Made by a program: the position numbers and the translations under genes. A stretch of DNA of 64,000 nucleotides from Branchiostoma lanceolatum (Eukaryota > Chordata > Leptocardii > Amphioxiformes > Branchiostomatidae): contig NC_089731.1 in the NCBI RefSeq assembly GCF_035083965.1, positions 9,336,501 to 9,400,500 on the forward strand, given 5' to 3'. The number at the start of each line of letters is the position of its first letter. Within the stretch, counting starts at the first letter, position 1. The notes beneath the pieces are model-generated. The model worked only from the letters and a program-made list of their open reading frames with translations. It was not told the DNA's origin and searched no databases. Of the stretch, positions 48,001-63,000 are shown piece by piece.

Positions 48001-51000
48001 TTGGCTACCGTGACTGACAACATGGCTTCAACGGAAGGCAGGAAATATAGTAAAATATGTTTCACAAGTTGATTAGAACCTGTTACAAGTTACATCTCAT
48101 GTGATTCCTATCGCAACCAATGACCTAACGGTTCCAGTCCAAATTATTCTGGTCCTTGCCAACGCAAAAATACTTTGCTGTACACTGAGTGTGTAGAATC
48201 ATAATTCACAGGTGTTATCTTCCACAGTAGCATATTGGTCCTGACATTTTGCAATTTAGTTGGCGTGGCAGAAATACTCGCGTGTCCGGTCATTGGCAGC
48301 GGGTTTCGCAGCTCCATCATCATCACCATCAGTAAAAATAACATGATACTGCGTATGTGCAAGAAATCATTGATACCGTTCTGTCTCCAAACATTGATCC
48401 AAGCATCCAACGAGTCACTGCGTATGTACCTGAGGTCGCCAATGTCTCTCGTACCGAGCTTAGCGCACGAAGATTGTATTGCCGGCCAAATATGAAGAAG
48501 GATGACGGGGTAAAAACGGAAATATCAAGGTATCGGGGATTGGTATCAGACGCGCCACGATGGAACCCTCTGATCTTGCCCTTTGATCTTACCCCATGAC
48601 AACAGTCTTGATTTACTGCACAACAGCATATCTACCTGATCATAGAATCTTCACATATCAGTCATTATCATATAACTATGGGTGCAGACCATAAAATCAA
48701 GACCTAGAACAATGAAGAATGGAAGACAAAATTACAAGAAGGGCCTCTTCATCAAAACAAATGGGTTGAAAAGCGCAAGGATCATTGTAAATTAAGATAG
48801 ATGTTATTGTACATCAGTGTTCATTCAAAGTAGCTTAGCATTGTGTTTATGGTACCCGCGCTCCGCCTCTTGGGCTAGAAAGGAAATATAGCTTGTATGT
48901 TCATGCTACTCTTCTTCATAGTCACAACACGATAACCAATCTCCGGCTGGCTATATCTCCCGCAGACTCCTGGAGTGGGTACATAAGGATGTGTACCACG
49001 ATGATTTGGTTAAATTACGTTTCTATAGACGTATGTTAAATTACGTTTGTGTAGAGTCTATAATGCATTTTTTCAATATATGTCGAGGTCAATTAGTTAA
49101 GATTATTTTACATATCATACGTATGCGTAACAACAGTAAATGTGTAATAGCAGATTCACAACACATTCCGTAAGATAAAAAGGCACATTGAGTGCAGTAT
49201 GGACGTTGAAATACTTGCTTCAATTGAGCCCTGGACGTATTGGCGGTAAGCTACAAGCATCAGGACCAAATTGCACCGTAAAAGCAGCAATGATGAGGAG
49301 GAACCAAATTGCGAATGGCCCTCGTGCAATCACATTCCTCTGAACCTTAATGATAACTTGAATTGCTACATGTTCCAACACAACGTAATCATGCGCCATT
49401 CCAAACCTAATCCGCCGGCATGGTATACGAGTCTTCTTCATGAAACTGCTACAAATGTCATATCATTAGGGCAAAGTTCCTTTTTGATCCGCTAGACGAC
49501 CGTGTTATTTTTGCGCCCGGCTCTCTGCGACCCCAGCTGGCCAGAGGCCATGTAGGACGGCCGATTGGGAAGGTTTGATCGATAACCGAGCTACACCTCA
49601 TCGCGCATGAAAATTGCGGTGCGATCAGTTTCCTTCTCGTGGTAGCCCTAGTTTCAAACGTCCGTAATGGTAAACCGAATGTCCATCCCTTGACATGCTG
49701 ACTGTGTGCGGGATATGATCCGGGAGTTTGTCTTGCTTCTGTGTTACCTCCGGCGGACGAAGCCCCCATGTTACCGCTAGGAGGTCTATTATAGGTTGTG
49801 GCCGGAGTAAATGTGAAGGAGTCACCGCAACTGGATGAGTTGAAGATTACTGGTTAAGATTGTTACCACAAGAGCACGTTCATATACAGAGAACGTGACC
49901 ACTGTTGATTGGCTCTATACCAACTGCAAATCCTGAAATGGTATTTAAAGTGAGGCTATTGCCAACCCTTAAGTCATCATAACGGCCGCAGTGTAAAAAT
50001 GAATAAATGATATGTTTAAAGTTCGAGATACTAAATCCATTATAGCCACGGTATATGGCCTACATAAGACAGTGAACGTATAACATGCAGAAATTACGAC
50101 GCTAAAGTTTGTTACCAGCGCAGCTATACGTGTACGTGTAAAGTCTCTTTTGTTGACCGTAAATCGATTCTACCGATGTATTCAGAGAGGATTCTTTGTT
50201 TCCCTGTGGATTCTGATATGTCCCTTAAAGTAGGATATATGGTGCGCCGCTCGGTGAGTAAGGAGTCCTGCTGTGAGGCTTCGCGCCTCACTACAGCATA
50301 TCATTGAACCCCTTAGTGCCGCTGTGGTTGGTCTATGAATAATAAATTTTCAGCATAGTGATAGCTGTCTGGACGTTTCAAAGTATATACCCACATAAGT
50401 CGTTTAGGGCACTTAGTGCGGTTCATAATTTTGATATAAAGATAAAGAAAAGCCGATAAATCAAAAGTCATTGACATATTCCGAGGTAAAAAGACAACTG
50501 TGTTAGGACAAATGATAAACATGCAGGAATGTCAAAAGTCGTCCAGGTAAACATTAGCAGCGAAATGCTCAATTTTGTGAAGGAAATGGGGCAAGGAAAA
50601 TCAAGATCGTAGGTCAAGATAGTGTATTAGATAAAGAGATAATTTTCCCTCAAATCAGCAAAGATACAGTTAGATAGCCGCCAAGTCTGTGTTAGCAAAA
50701 GACAGTTAATTAAAAGCGAGAACGGTTTGTGACTCCAGTTTTCAGAGTAAGACTTCTTACCAGTTTTGGATGTACATTTGTGTAGGTGAAAAGTTACACC
50801 GTCACATGTGATAGACCAATAGGCATAGTTGGAGTGATAACTTCCGATGAGGATTCTGCGTTGATAACGATGTACAATCAGTCTTACTCAAGCGTGAAGG
50901 GTAGAGGGAAGTTTTCTGCTGCGTTTCGTGGAATGATCGGCGGATAATACTCCCTCTGCTGAAGACGGATTAATATTTGATCACCTACAGGAAAGTCAAC

Positions 51001-54000
51001 GTCCTGCGGTAATGATTTGCTTCAAGCTGCCAGAAGCAAACTCATCAGTACTGCAAGACCGAAGCATGACTGATCGCATGCCTGATGAAGCTGTCTCCTT
51101 TCACTACCACCTTAACGAAGCTAAGCCAACTCAAAACATTCCATCGTCTGGTTTTGACATTGGCGTTGTTGGATTGACAAAACCAACTGGTAAGCAATCA
51201 TCAAAACTTCAGTATTTTTGGAACTAGGAAGGTCATTCGATTGAAAGTCCAGATGAGTTTCAGACTCTGTCATTCACGACGTTTGAGTTCGCCACACAGA
51301 TGACTTTTAGCCATTTAATCACCTCACGTGTTCTCATCCCGGGAGGTCCAATCAACCACAAGGCAATAATTACGCTCTCTCCGCGTGTTGATGAAGAAAA
51401 TGGGATTAGAGGCAACGGCGTTGAATGTCCAGAACGATCCAATCCTAGGCTTTCTAATCGAAACATGTTGGCAACTCTAGAAGCAATTTAGAACTTCAAG
51501 AAGAGATAGTGATGATTGCATCCGATGTCCAGTGAACGTGATCTTATCTTCAGCAAACAAGTGGTTAATGCGTCATCAATGTTGGGCTATCCCCACACCC
51601 TGCACGCCTTGGGGTGGGTTCCTCGATGACGTAGGTCCAGATATTCGATCTGGTCCACCAGGTCTATCGATCGTGACTACTGCAGGGAGGTTAGTCAAAC
51701 ATATGCTGACGTCTATGCTCCACGGTTCGCTATGTGAAATGTTCAAATGGTGCTGCCTGTAAATGAGGATCAATATCAATTTTTATCCTTCGTGCTTACT
51801 ACCACCACATAGTCCAACGTTTTCCTCACAATTTTGTCTTCAAAAATGCACCTCATTGGCTTAGCGGAGACGCAGCAAACGATCTTACGGAGGGCTGGTC
51901 TGTAATTTGCATCAAATAGACTTTATCGATGATTCTGAAGTACTACTACTAAAGTCCGTCGATCTCGTTCAACAGACGTCAACTCCAACTACCAATGGCT
52001 CACAATCAGACTTCAGAACACAGATGTCTTTGAATCCCCAACTTTCTGGCTCAGAAGGGAGATCGATATTGCCATACGCATTCCTCTAGACAGCGACTTG
52101 TATACACCTTAGTTAGACAGGGATTTGCTATGTTTCGGTATGTTTTGGTTGGATAAATGTTTGCGGTCGTCGCTGTCCCTTCAACTAAACAGTTGAAGCA
52201 AGTTAAAAACATAATGAGAGGCAGTCATAAGCAAAAGGAAACTATCTATTTATAACTTTTACTCAAGGCAAAAATGGTAACTAAAGCAACAAACTAGATG
52301 AGCAGACAAAGTAGCCTGAATGAAGCGAAAATGTTTCATCGTACATAATTCATGTACAGTTATTGATGAATAGCTATATAGCATTCGACAGCAGTTGTTT
52401 CAAATTACGGCGAGTTCTTAGGTGGGGTTTACCAGACAGTTTCATTCGATACGCCTGGGTGTGCAGTCGTGCCAGGCCGGCCGTCTTCTTAATTTATGTG
52501 TTTCTGGAGCTCCCTCATCGCACACTGGTAATATAAAACCGTGCCACCCGAGAGAGAGTGAAGATTGGAAAGGCTTCAAGCAACCCAAACCCTCGGCAAT
52601 GTTAAACTAATGACTCCAATAACTTCTTTTTCCAACTAACATACATTATCCTGGTTACTGCTGCATTTTGCTGGGGCTTATTCAAGTTTTTATTGCCACA
52701 CTGTAACCACTAAAGTTCCACAGCTACAATGCCATGTCATAGTCATTGTAACTGCAGAACATTAGTGGTTACAAGATGGTCAGAAGCCTCCAAATAATCA
52801 AATATATTTGGAGGTTTCTGACCATCTTGTTCATGGGTTCCTTCAACAAGATATATCTACAACAGAGGAGCCTTTATTGATGAGACCTATTCCTTCACTG
52901 AGAAGGAAAATGATTAAGTTATGGGCTCCTTAATCTAATAACTGTGTGTTCGTCAGGCTCTAATGGTGTCTAAAAAGCTGTGTGATGAGATGAAGGCAAT
53001 GCTTTGTTCTTCACCAGATTCCTCTTACCTAACTATCACATGGGTGCGAATGAGTAGTAGAGATTGGACAAATTAAGGGTGCATAATTTGTCAAAGGAGT
53101 TAGCGGCCGGCCAAAGAGGCGTCCATACAGTCTCCACACGCCTCCTCCCGAGGCCGAATGAATAGGACAAATTGGCCACACAGGATGAATAATTTGCCGG
53201 AAGACGTACCGCGTCGGCCAGCTCCTGCTCTGGCGAATTATTCATTCTACTTGGCCGATTCTTACGTTTTTATCAGTCCCCAAAGGAGACTAGATTGAAG
53301 TTTGCTTGCCGGCCTACTCCTCTGCCAAATTACCCAAATAGGTGAGTGATTTGGCTAAGGACGTCAGCTCGCCTCTGGTGAATGTCTTTTTTTATCCTGT
53401 TCGGCCAATTCCTAAAGTTCTTTTAGATTTAACTTTCTTTGGTAGCAAACTCCTCATCAGTCACTCTATTTGGTCCAATTTATACTGCCCATTCAGTTCT
53501 ATCAGGGCGCTTGTGGACATCCCTGTACGGGATATCACACTCTCTTTGTGAAGCGACTTCACTGTTTACATGTTGAGCAGGTCTGGCATTGATAACAGAT
53601 TATGTCTTTTCAGACAAGCGGCTGCAGCAGACAACATGACCGAACTAATGGAGACACTCCTGGGGGAGCAACCGCGCAACCTTCGGCCGAACTTCGACGG
53701 TGAGTTTTCTACATAACTTTCATACTACCCTGCAATAACCTTTGGCTTTGTCGAGAAATTATTAAGCGAACTTTGACAGAAAGTTATGACAGGTCATCGC
53801 GAAGCCACTTGAAATTCAAATGTTGATTGTAAATGCACTTCCAACAAGCTGTAAATGCATTCCATGTCAGCAAGGTCCTATGGGCACGGCATGACATTGG
53901 AGGAAATTTCAGCTAAAACAAGCAGACTTAATCAAATTGACATGTACGTGCGTCCTTGGACAGCATGGACAGGTTGAATATCTATGCCAGCACCATGTAA

Positions 54001-57000
54001 CCCTACATATCACTTGATACCCTACATACCACTATATACTCCACAGGTCCACCCGTAGAAGTGATCGCCAATGTCTACATCAGCAGTATGGACTCTGTAG
54101 AAGAAAAGACAATGGTGAGTAATATCAAAACTTTATTTGCGATAAACAGATGTGCCTGTGTAGACTAATTAGCGCCAGACGTTGGAAAATGGACCCCATA
54201 TAATCGACTTTGTGGGCACTTAGAATTAAACGCTATATCACATGCGTCATTGTATTGATAGCTGTGGAACATTACGTACTATATGTTTCAGACGCCCTTT
54301 CTATACTAGGCTAAATGGTAGCATCAAATTGTAGCTCTTAGCTCTGGCTATATGTTGACATTTTTACACGAAGATACTCGTGTATGATGATTGATTGATT
54401 GATACAGGCATTTTATAAAATGCATTAATGACATTTTCATGAAAAATTGTAGGAACATCGATTTTTTGCTAACGACATTCTTTTATTCATTCATATTTCT
54501 TCAAACAAATATCAAACGCAAAATGATTTCTCAAATGCCTCCAGCCAGTTGTTCAACAACACTTGATAGGAAAGTCATTTCATGATCATACTTTTCATAA
54601 GTATTGTGACGAGCATGTGACAAGTAGCAATGTAAGAGTCATCAATTCCAAGCATTTACATTGTATACATAGTACATACTAGGCATTCTGGAATGATAAA
54701 TGTTTTAACATTAAGTGCGGAATGGTTGTTATGTGCTGACTGGGTGACTCTGCCAATTCGGCACCCGGTTTGTTGGCGTAATTGAGGTGATTGTCAATTA
54801 AGGCTAATTGAAATTTTTGTCAATTGATTTTAATTATTTGAATAAGATCTTGCAGATTTAGCAGCAGCTTCATTATTTGTTGATTAACTTCAACTTTGAT
54901 GAGAGTGTCATGCGCTTTCAACTGGATATGTCAGTGCGTTTGCTTGGTGAATTATGTGTGCTCCATTGATGGTTCACGAAAATGTAGAGTGCAGATTTTC
55001 TTTCTCCGTTTACTCGAACCATCACATTTCTACTCATACTTACGTACCAACTTCATTCAGTTCTATAGATTTGTTGTGTACTTCTGGTTCAGGACTCCCA
55101 ACCGTGTTTTCCAAATATAAACCTCAATCGTTGCTACCGCACAGTGTGCGGTTGACCCGACTTAATTTCATTAACCACTGGACTGAGCGATTGGCTGAGG
55201 GATTGATCTTTGGTTGAACTGCCCGGTAATTGATATTGAGCTGAGGACCCAGAGCAAGGTTGAGCCTGGGAGTGGATTCAGTACGGCTCATTACGTGAAG
55301 CCCGTGGAATATCATAGGAAACATTATATTGGAATCCAATATATATCATCTATCGCTTGCAACAGCGTGTGGATGTAGGTTTGCATTGTATGTTTCTTTT
55401 TAGACGATTGATGATTGCCATGTTTGAATCTTGTACCTGGTGGATAGATCTCAGCAATTACTTATCACAATGCAAGCACACAAACACACACTATACAAAT
55501 CTGTGTATGCATGGACCAAGCACACACACGCTATGCAAGTATACCTTAATTACTGACTTGGAATCGGCCGCTAAGTACTGTATTTTCGACTGCCTTTATC
55601 GACATTTATGGAGACCTCGAAGCAATTAGCATATGACCTGCTAACACGTAACCCAGTTGGAGATATATTTATCGATTTATTAGTGAAACATATAATCTCT
55701 ATTCATTCCCGGAGTACAAGATTGATTTGTGCATGAAACAAACATCAATAATCGACGATCTACTACTTTTCCACACATCGATCAGGAAGATGTATATATA
55801 TTGAAATTAATGTATAATCATTATTAGATTCTGGCATGCACTGCTTCATCATGATTTTGATCGAATTATAACACAGCTCACACGAGAATACGCTTGAATA
55901 CTTCTTGTCCAGGAAGCTTATACATAATAAATATTAGAAGATCATTAATATTGTTATCATACAATCACCACAATGACTATAATGCTGACAGATTGTGTTA
56001 ATAGATGATAATTCATCAAAGTGTTGACAGTCACAAAGCTGAAATTTTCAAATGTCTTACATGTACATGACTGAAAAACTGACACACTGACTTGACTATG
56101 TAGAGAATGGTATAGAAATAAGGAGATGGCCCAATAACACAATTTCATTTGAAGTGTTGAAGGTCTTTTAGGTCTTTCCTTAATGATTGTCTGAACTGAT
56201 GTTTAGATTTGTAACAGTCTCATCACGTCAAAGAACATATGGACATAACCCTGAACAAATTGGAGTGTTTCTAATTGCCATAGGGCATCCTTACACAGGT
56301 CAGATAGGCAGGATGTTACAGCACTGTGACTCTTCGCAATAGATCAGGGCATAGGCATTGACAGAATTGCATTGGCGAACCCAAGCCACTTCACATCATC
56401 AAGTAAAACACAGACAAAGAAGCAAATCGTTATTTTAAACTTACAGTTATTATAGTGCTAATTAAAGAACGGACACGTTTATGGTTAATCTTCATGAGAA
56501 TCACCGAGCAACATTGATCCCACCTAGTTGACAATGATTCACTGAAAAGACATCTGGCAAATTGGCAATCCAGCTTAATCCATGCTGTGCATAAAACAAA
56601 TGACAGGATTAGCAATAATGAGGCAACGATAAAACAAATAATCATGATATACGCACATGAGAAATTAGGTTGAACAATGCGGGCACGTGTAGCAATGAAA
56701 TTATGTATACTGAAGAATGCACTCCATTACTGTCTTTTAGATACATCGTGCTCCTTAGATAGCTTAGAAGTTAAAACCCATGTATCATTAAGTTGTGATG
56801 CATCAGTCTTAGTCTTACCAACCAATAGGTAGAACATACAAATCATGCATGACGTTTTCAAGGCCAAATTAACCTAAACTGAAAGTTATTTATTGTGTTA
56901 AACGTGATGACAGTCATGACTCGTGCTTTGAATCGGATGTACCATGACATAGTAATGGATAGTGTGATATGGAGAAGCGTCGACCCAGGTATTATTAATG

Positions 57001-60000
57001 AGAAACCACGAGCGTAGTGTTTAGAGTTATTAGAAACTTCAACTGTGATTTCTACTTCTAGTTTTCGCAATGGGCAGGGTCACTTTGGTTGCCATTGACG
57101 TGGGATGAGGACACAAAAGAAAGACTTACTGTTCATCCGTTTACCATCATCTAGAGCATCATGAAAATGAACACTTCCTATTATTCTTCTCCGTTTATGC
57201 GCCCCTCGTAAAGAAAGGTCTTTGGTAGGATAATTAGGTGTCTACATAAAATGTCTGCTGGCATGATAGCAGACAACAGACGGCGTATATTGTACCTCCA
57301 ATGGGCCTGTGGACAGATTGGCAGTTTGCCATTTATGACAGAGTAGAAGTGGCTATCCCTCGCTTCACCAAATGGATAGGACAGAGGCTGTCATAACATA
57401 CAGCAATGATGCCACCTATGTACTAAGACAACTTGCTTCTTGATGACCTTCAGAACAGCAACCAATAGTGCCAAAGGTTATAGAGACGGATCTGACCTGT
57501 TCACATTTGATGGCTATGCCTGCTTATTACATCTGCCAAATGGTGGATGGATGGGGGTAGAGTAAGCTCGGGTTTCATGGCCATGGCCTGTGTATATATA
57601 CGTATACAATCATTCGACAAAGTGCCAATTTCCTTTTGTTACATTCACGTTAACAGTTTCCACAGACAGTTGTGGCTTTAATGGTCAGTTTGTCTCAGAA
57701 TAAGCCTCTAAATGAGCGACATAGATAGAAACAGCTTTAATACAGCATTTTCCCAGTCGACGTCTTCTTTACCTAGAATATGTAAATTGTGTCATGAAAG
57801 ATAGTACCAGCAAAATATAAAGTTCACCAATCAGGTTCGGATCAACAAGATATCGACCAGGTCCTAACAAAGCATAGACAACATCAAAAACCATCTCTGC
57901 TTTCAGTATTGATCCTCCCTCATCACACGGGGATAAATGAGCCATCACATTGGAAGTGGCAATCAGCGGCTGTGCAACCCAGAAAACAGTAATTGACAAA
58001 TGGAACACATTAAAGGATGTTATAAAAGACGCACAACGGGTGTTATGAAACTAGACATATGCCTTCTCGACGTTTAGTTTGCAGTTGACAAGAAAACATA
58101 AATACTGCCGCAAGTGTTGATTTACAACATATCGAAAATGATACTGCCGCTGCAATTCGATCGGAACAAGCTGTCGATGCGCTCCGAAAACAGATAACAG
58201 AATCCAATACAGTTGCTACACATGCTTCAAAACAAAGTAAAGATGCATCCGGATCCGGCCGTCAAACAGTTACTTAACTACAGGTGCTGTCGCTAAGATG
58301 GTGTTTTGAAACGTCCATGGTTCGCAGGTGCAAATCGATTATTTCTGAACATGCTGCCATTCATGACTTGGTACCTGATGACAAGTTACGAGAACCAGTG
58401 AGGAATCTATTATCCGGCTGAAAGGTTTAACACGCAGCAAAGTCTAAAACGGCGGTGCCGGCATGCCATCTCACAATGGGATGCACCAATATCATTTAGG
58501 TAATAATTCAGTTGGCCAAATAGGGGCTTTAAAATAACTGTGACTGCTGTCAGCTCCTCGTCATCCTATTATTTTGCTTTTGAAGCACTGAAATTCGTCA
58601 ATGCTTAGCAGAAATGCAATCATTAAAATACGATTTTCTCCTGTATTGATGACTCGAATACGTCAATGGAGTCACGTGGTACCATATCCGCCTCCATTAG
58701 TTTATAAATGACCATACAAAGGCCTCGTAATGAGTACAAAGAAAATTAAAACGCAAGCGCTAGTAACTAGTAATAGTCCAAAATTACATGTGGGTAATCA
58801 ATGGTGGTCCGCTGTTTATTTCATTGTATACATAATGCGCAATGAATGGGTTTACCTACATACTTGTTTATTGGGTTGTTAGAGCGTGCATGCACCAAAT
58901 GGATAGCTGGAAAAAAAACATGCCAACTACAGATTCGAACATTTTGATCATGGGCAGAGAGAAATCGAGAGCTTTGTACCATCGAGAAGGAACGGATGAA
59001 CCTCACTCAAATATTTAAAAGGGAGCTAAAAGCTTGTATCGCATAGTCTCTATCGGTCTAGCTGTGCCATCCTGATATGCCGAGTCTCTTTGATCAATAG
59101 ACACGGTGAGAATGTGATGAAACCGCCGTTGACCTCAGTGGTTAATGCACTGCCAAGTCTCAGTGGTTACCGCGTGACTAGATCAGTATATTTGCTGGTT
59201 AAAGTCCGGTTGTGTACGTTCCAATGCTTCTGCAATCATCAATAACGTTATGGTTTTAGACAGAATGAAGCAGTGACGACTATCTTCGTGTGCAGTTAGT
59301 GCCACTCTAACTTACTTGTAGACTAGTCCGGTACAACTTTGTCGTAAACATGACGTCAAAGAATAAATCAATGGCCGTAACGTCGCTGAATAGAGGAGAC
59401 CTTGCGTCTGGGTTTAGAAGTACTGAACAAATCGTCAGGCTGGGATCAGTTTGCATCAACTCTTGAAGACATGTCGAAGTAATTATTAAGGAATGAATAC
59501 AGTCAAGTCTGATCAGGCAACCACTTGGCGCAAGCAATCACTTGTAGTCACAAGCCACATTAAAACAGTCCTGACCATTTTAACATAGTTAACACGTTCG
59601 CCATTTCCTGAGCTACCACCTTTCCTAAGCGACCAGTTTTCCTCAGTCCCTTTAGTGGCTGCTGAATCTAGGTTTGACTGGTAATAAGGAGATAACATTG
59701 ATTATCTGAGTCTCTTGGAGACTCGGAGTGAATGCACCGTTAAGACACAACACAGAAACTTTATAGATTTTCTCATCAGACAAATTAAGGTAAAGGTAAA
59801 CGACCTCAGGGCACTACACAAAGAAAACTTCAATAGCGATCCAGACTAGAAGTCTACTGAAGAACGCAAGGTATACGTCTCCAAGGTTTTAAGTTACGTA
59901 CAGATACATTGTACATCCCAGGAAGCTAACGATTATCACAGCCGGCCAAGACAGAGATTTGGTGATTATTAATTACGCGTGCCTAATTGACAGCTTGTAC

Positions 60001-63000
60001 CACGGGGGCGGTCCGTTTCACTAGCCTTTACACGGCTTTACACACAGTCCACTTCAAATAACGGGCGGAAGGCAGTGCGCCACCCGTGGTGCAAGATATT
60101 ACAGTTGCTCCTCTCATATTTCTTTTGTTTGCTACAAGCGTTTTCTGGCATATATGAAATAGTAAGGGCCCAACAAAAAAAGGAGGATGAGACGCATGTA
60201 CAGGGACAGGCAAGAGCAGGCTTGAACCCGCCGGCGTTCGTCCTCGCCGCGCTGGCTGTACTGCAAGCCGGGCACGTTGATCGGGTCATAGGAGAACACC
60301 AAAGAAGAAGCAGCCACGGGTGGCAGGCCATTGCACTTGAAACATTAGAAAACTTTCAATGACAATTGCACAAATGTTTCAGAATGAGGAAAATATGCTT
60401 CTATCGCTAGCGCAGGCTTATTAGCATATCATTATCATGACCCCGAAAGCGGTCCCGGAGCCAGTTTCCTTTTTACACACAGAGAGGAACCGCATCGACC
60501 CCCCGCTGATGTGGACTGTGGTCTGGTGCGGTTCCTGGAAAAACCGGATTCTCCTCTTTAGACTGGGAGCGGGAGGCGAACTAGTTCGGGTAAAGTGGAC
60601 TAGTTCGGGTAAAGTGGACCCAGTCTAAAGTCACCCTTAAGCTAAATGCAGGGCTTTCAACTCTTTCGCGCCGTTCCACTGTACAGAAACTGTAGCTTTA
60701 GCTTCCATCTGCATCCGGCAGTATGATCTCATATTATGTAGCGGTACATGTATGTGGGATGGAAGGTGGAGGCTCGAATTAAATATAGCCACATGAAATA
60801 AGACAGCAACCAGTCAACTAATAACAGATATGTTTCATGTCGTATACTATTCATCATTGTTATCAACTTATCATTATTGTTTTCTTGATTATCATTGTCA
60901 TTAAGTTTTTCTTTGCATACTACTGTCTGTATCTTATATATTTATGACGCAGGGCCCCACTGCAAAGCAGTGACGATTACTGAGCTGGACAACCGTGGAA
61001 AAATATGACAGAAAGTAAAGACTAGTAAATGAAATGTCTTACTGACTAATTCATAGACCAGTCTCTTATACTGCATGAGTGCTGAAATGCCTTCCACTGA
61101 AACTAAAAGTGGACCTCTCCAACAGGATTACACAGTGGGCATCTACCTCCGCCAGTTCTGGCGGGACCCGCGTTTGGTGTTTGAAGGTTTAAACAAGACC
61201 ATCAGTCTGGACTCGAACATCCGGCCGAAGATCTGGGTGCCGGATCTGTTCTTCGTCAATGAGAAGGACGGCAAGATGCACGCCATCACCACAGCGAACA
61301 AATACATCAGGATCCACCCCAACGGCACCGTTCTCTATAGCATGCGGTAGGTACACGGGCCTCCACATATTTATGATACTTGTAGTAAATAATTGTAGTA
61401 AATAAATTGGAATCTGCATTAGCAGTTGCCTAGCTGCATCAGGTATCCAGTCCTGTATAATACCAGCGAGATATATACACTCTCCAACAAGAAAGTTTTT
61501 GCTATTGATAGATATCTGGATAAAACTTTGGCATAGGTTTTGAACTGGTACTCCGCGATTTCCTCATAGGCAAGAGTAATTCATGCCATATTCAATATTA
61601 CCGATGTATTCAATGAATGACAGGTAAAGCAACAATTAGAGGTAAAGCATTAGATATGGAACTTTATGTCATGCCTGGGCCTGATACGGGTGTTCCGGAC
61701 CGTGTGATAACTATCCGGATCACATAGGGTTCGGGAGGGTTATCACACAGGCTTCCATAGAATATTTCGAACGCATTTCGAGCGCGCCGGTTGTGCGGCC
61801 GTCGGAAATTCGAATACCGGATTCGGAGATTGGAATCAATGTTGCTACAGTTTCTTGTTCGAGGACACAAAACTCCCTCAACTTCTGGCGCATTCCGCAT
61901 TGAAATGTGTGTTTTCTCGGGTGGGTAGGGCCAAGGTATGACATAAATAAAATACAACACGTTGTATTCCGCATCACCCTCGGTCCCAGCCCTCCCGCGG
62001 TCGGGCTGGTACCTCGGGTGATACGGAATACCCCATGTTGTATTCTATATGTATGTTGACTTCTCAACCTCACCTGGTTGACCTGGTATTGAGTCTGATG
62101 TGTTTGGACAGGCAACGACGTCAACTTGCCAAAGGAGAATCGAATAACCCACTTCTCACTGTATCCTATGGATCCCTGTGGCAGAAATAATGGGCTCTAG
62201 CAAACCACCCACCCGTACATGGCACTAACCTTCGTGGTGTAACGTGTAGAATTACAATGAGGAAGATATCGACGACATCCGTTCATCTGAGAAGGATATC
62301 TCCTAATCAAATCACTGACCATACTTTCTATTGGTTGTTTTTGAAGACCAGTTGTCTGAATCACCAAGCGTTCAATGAGTGGATTATGTAGATAACCAAG
62401 TGGATCTGCTCTTTTGTGTTAAGCTCTCCGTGTTAACGTTGATGAATATTGTTCGATTTAGAGATTAGAGAAATGATTCCATGGCCAACTTTATTATGTT
62501 TCAGGCTGTCTCTGAAGCTGTCGTGCTACATGCACCTGCGCAGCTTTCCTGCTGACAAGCAGTACTGTAAGATGCAGATAGAGAGTTGTAAGTCCCGATG
62601 ATTCGTCCTTCGAAACTCTTTTCATGGCAAGCCGGTCGTCTCAAATTGGTTGATGGGAGTTAATTTGATTTTCACGTCACAACCGATTGACTTCTACATT
62701 CTGATGAGTAAAACAACACAAAGTGTATAGCAGTGGTCCGGACTTACCGTTATTAACTGAAGGTCATTAGTGTTGTGAACGGAACGCTTAGAAAACAGAA
62801 TGACGTGCCAGAAAGTTTTGATGGACGAATTAGAAATATATAGACAGTGGAACTGTATCTCGATTGTGACGGGAACATAAGTGGTAACCACAAACGGGTT
62901 GAGACAGAATCATACTGTAATCCTGAGTGCTATCAAAATATCATCCAATTGTTATTTCCGTGCTATTTATGCTTTTCCTATGCATTTCATACATTTGGCA

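Larger units (their letters stand above)
45056..53613 (+). other. intron 1 of GlyR-like gene (8.6 kb)
   Basis: No nested gene that I can support. It holds an inverted repeat pair (45193/46400), a possible decayed coding relic (50.95-52.1 kb) and two hairpin elements near 52.7 kb. Confidence 0.5.

Noticed and set aside
59120-59215. tRNA-like sequence
   Set aside because: A-box-like GACCTCAGTGGTTAATGC and a B-box-like GGTTAAAGTCC, but no convincing cloverleaf or SINE tail; at best a worn SINE.
60038-60362. overlapping ~95-codon frames on both strands
   Set aside because: Both strands look equally open, a sign of local composition; no known domain and no splice logic with neighbours.
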